A stretch of 6,308 nt of DNA from Acidimicrobium sp. BACL17 MAG-120823-bin42 (lineage in GTDB: Bacteria > Actinomycetota > Acidimicrobiia > Acidimicrobiales > Ilumatobacteraceae): NCBI GenBank assembly GCA_001438985.1, contig LIAZ01000074.1:1-6308 (forward strand), given 5' to 3'. The notes under the pieces are model-generated. The model saw only the letters and a program-made list of their open reading frames with translations. It was not told where the DNA came from and ran no database searches. Positions 4,972 through 6,308 of this stretch are shown piece by piece. Positions within the stretch are counted from its first letter, which is position 1; each line of letters opens with the position of its first letter. Position numbers and translations under genes: made by a program.

Positions 4972-6245
4972 GCACCATTTCCAAGCACCTACTGCCTGAC
5001 AACGCAGTCATTAACGCACAAGGTGTGATGAGCGTTGGCGGTTGTTCACTTGTAGACGTTGCGAGCACGTTCGGCACACCTGTGTTTGTTTATGACGAGG
5101 ATCATTTGCGCGCACGATGCCACGAAGCCGTTAAGGCCTTTGGTCAAAACAGGGTGATCTATGCAACGAAGGCATTCTTTTGCACTGCAATGGCAAAGTT
5201 GGCATATGACGAAGGGTTAATGCTCGACGTTGCAACGGGTGGCGAACTGTTTATTGCGCTTCAAGCGGGCGTGCCCGGAAGCAGTTGCGTGATGCATGGC
5301 AATAACAAGAGCATGGACGAATTGCGCATGGCGATCAATGCCGAAGTGCATCACATTGTTGTTGACAGTTTTGACGAACTTGATCGCTTGGATGCACTGC
5401 ACGCCGAAGGCCTGCCAGTGCCGAGAGTGCAGTTGCGCATCACCCCAGGTGTTTCTGTGCACACACATGAATACATCTCGACGGGTCAAAACGACTCGAA
5501 GTTTGGATTCAATTTGGGAAATGGTGATGCGCATCGCGCTGCCGAACGCGCGCGCAATGCAAAGTCGGTCAGTTTCGTTGGCGTGCATTGTCACATTGGA
5601 TCAAATGTGTTTGCAGTCGAAAACTTTGCTCATGCAGCAAAAATCATGGTTGATCTAGCAAACGAATTAGAAGTTGAACAACTTACGTTTGGTGGTGGCT
5701 TAGGTGTTGCCTATGTCGAAAGCGAGCATGCTTCATCAATTACCGAATGGTCAACTCATCTGATTTCGGCTGCCGAACAACTGCGTAAACCAACGCAAGT
5801 ATTTGTCGAGCCAGGACGCTCAATTGTCGCTTCGGCAGCAGTAACCCTGTATGAAGTGGGAACAGTGAAGCCAATTCCTGGTGTGCGCACCTATGTGTCT
5901 GTAGATGGTGGAATGAGCGACAATCCACGACCTGTGATGTATGGAAGTGGATACGAGTTGTTCATGCCAGCAAATGCCAGCGCAGATCGCACGCAACCAA
6001 TTCGATTAGTGGGCAAACACTGCGAAAGCGGTGACGTATTGATTAATGAAGCAATGGTGCCTGAAGGCCTAAAAGTTGGCGACTTAGTGGCAACACCAGT
6101 TACTGGTGCATATGGGCACTCGATGGGTTCCAACTACAACAAAGTGACGCGTCCACCAGTGGTATTTGTACGTAATGGCAATGCACGACTTGTTGTGCGT
6201 CGCGAAACATATGAGGACTTAGTCCGATTGGATGTGAGCCAATAG
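4968..6245 (+). CDS. lysA: Diaminopimelate decarboxylase
   Basis: Pyridoxal-phosphate enzyme (fold type III) that converts meso-diaminopimelate to L-lysine, the last step of lysine synthesis. With the GTG at 4968 it has 425 residues, normal for the family. The barrel domain has VIYATKAFF with the PLP lysine Lys68, the block TGGELFIALQAGVP, HGNNKSMDEL, SKFGF, GVHCHIGSN (His209) and GGGLG (242-246). EPGR (281-284) and DGGMSDNPRPVMY lead into the C-terminal domain. CESGD (Cys352, Glu353) and GAYGHSM (Tyr382) supply substrate and PLP contacts from the partner subunit. All expected key residues are present. The GTG overlaps the argS stop as GTGA, so translation is coupled to argS. The frame is open upstream into argS, but nothing before 4968 resembles the family. 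Confidence 0.97.
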   Translation: MSTISKHLLPDNAVINAQGVMSVGGCSLVDVASTFGTPVFVYDEDHLRARCHEAVKAFGQNRVIYATKAFFCTAMAKLAYDEGLMLDVATGGELFIALQAGVPGSSCVMHGNNKSMDELRMAINAEVHHIVVDSFDELDRLDALHAEGLPVPRVQLRITPGVSVHTHEYISTGQNDSKFGFNLGNGDAHRAAERARNAKSVSFVGVHCHIGSNVFAVENFAHAAKIMVDLANELEVEQLTFGGGLGVAYVESEHASSITEWSTHLISAAEQLRKPTQVFVEPGRSIVASAAVTLYEVGTVKPIPGVRTYVSVDGGMSDNPRPVMYGSGYELFMPANASADRTQPIRLVGKHCESGDVLINEAMVPEGLKVGDLVATPVTGAYGHSMGSNYNKVTRPPVVFVRNGNARLVVRRETYEDLVRLDVSQ

Positions 6246-6262
6246 CCAATAGCGTGAGGGGT

Positions 6263-6308
6263 ATGACGGAACACCTCGTACGCCTTGGAGTCATTGGACA
6301 CGGAACCG
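6263..6308 (+). CDS. hom: Probable homoserine dehydrogenase, first 15 codons
   Basis: The visible N-terminus, MTEHLVRLGVIGHGT, is a beta strand leading into the GxGxxG-type glycine loop that begins an NAD(P)-binding Rossmann fold. Homoserine dehydrogenase, which reduces aspartate semialdehyde to homoserine for threonine and methionine, starts this way. In many actinobacteria it directly follows argS-lysA. The call depends largely on that context because the gene runs off the right edge. The ATG is preceded by GAGGGG at 6256-6261. An in-frame GTG at 6254 is an alternative start. The gap after lysA is 17 bases, consistent with one operon. Confidence 0.7.
   Translation, partial: MTEHLVRLGVIGHGT

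Noticed and set aside
6254..6262. GTG start for the right-edge gene three codons before the ATG
   Set aside because: It has no ribosome binding site of its own, and using it would place GAGGGG inside the gene; the ATG is better supported, though not proven.

Overview
The window (6,308 bases, GC content roughly one half by eye) looks chromosomal and most likely comes from an actinobacterium. The strongest clue is the run argS - lysA - start of a probable hom gene on the + strand, an order typical of Actinobacteria. Supporting clues are an actinobacterial-type Zur box, several GTG starts and at least two genes that seem almost leaderless. A moderate-GC aquatic lineage is possible, but the sequence does not settle that. 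There are no mobile elements, CRISPR arrays or phage genes, and no gene-free stretch over 300 bases.

Left half, - strand (1-2535). Reading leftward from 2535 there is a DsbB/BdbC-type membrane disulfide oxidoreductase, then a membrane-anchored TlpA-like thioredoxin-fold protein joined by translational coupling. After a 50-base gap come a zinc-binding lipoprotein (ZnuA type) and its permease (ZnuB type), which overlap by 4 bases; the permease runs off the left edge. The 50-base gap holds a 15-base Zur/Fur-type palindrome lying over a candidate promoter. A 13/15 second copy covers the znuA start codon. Zinc uptake is therefore probably repressed by Zur when zinc is sufficient. The two redox genes probably handle disulfides outside the membrane, possibly including those of the zinc lipoprotein.

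Middle (2536-3235). A short divergent intergenic region with a 9-bp inverted repeat separates dsbB from a + strand yqeY-like gene. The yqeY stop codon lies one base from the 3' end of a convergent tRNA-Arg(CCG) gene on the - strand. A short region with a possible argS promoter follows.

Right half, + strand (3236-6308). This holds arginyl-tRNA synthetase, diaminopimelate decarboxylase (last step of lysine synthesis) and the first 15 codons of a probable homoserine dehydrogenase (threonine/methionine branch of the aspartate pathway). They are closely spaced and probably form one operon. The argS frame is broken near 3857-3862. The two parts together encode a normal-length 577-residue enzyme if two extra bases (a repeated AG) are discounted, so a sequencing error or a recent mutation is the likeliest cause. 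No clearly new biological system is visible. The most useful points are the broken argS frame, the paired Zur-like sites and the redox/zinc gene neighbourhood.
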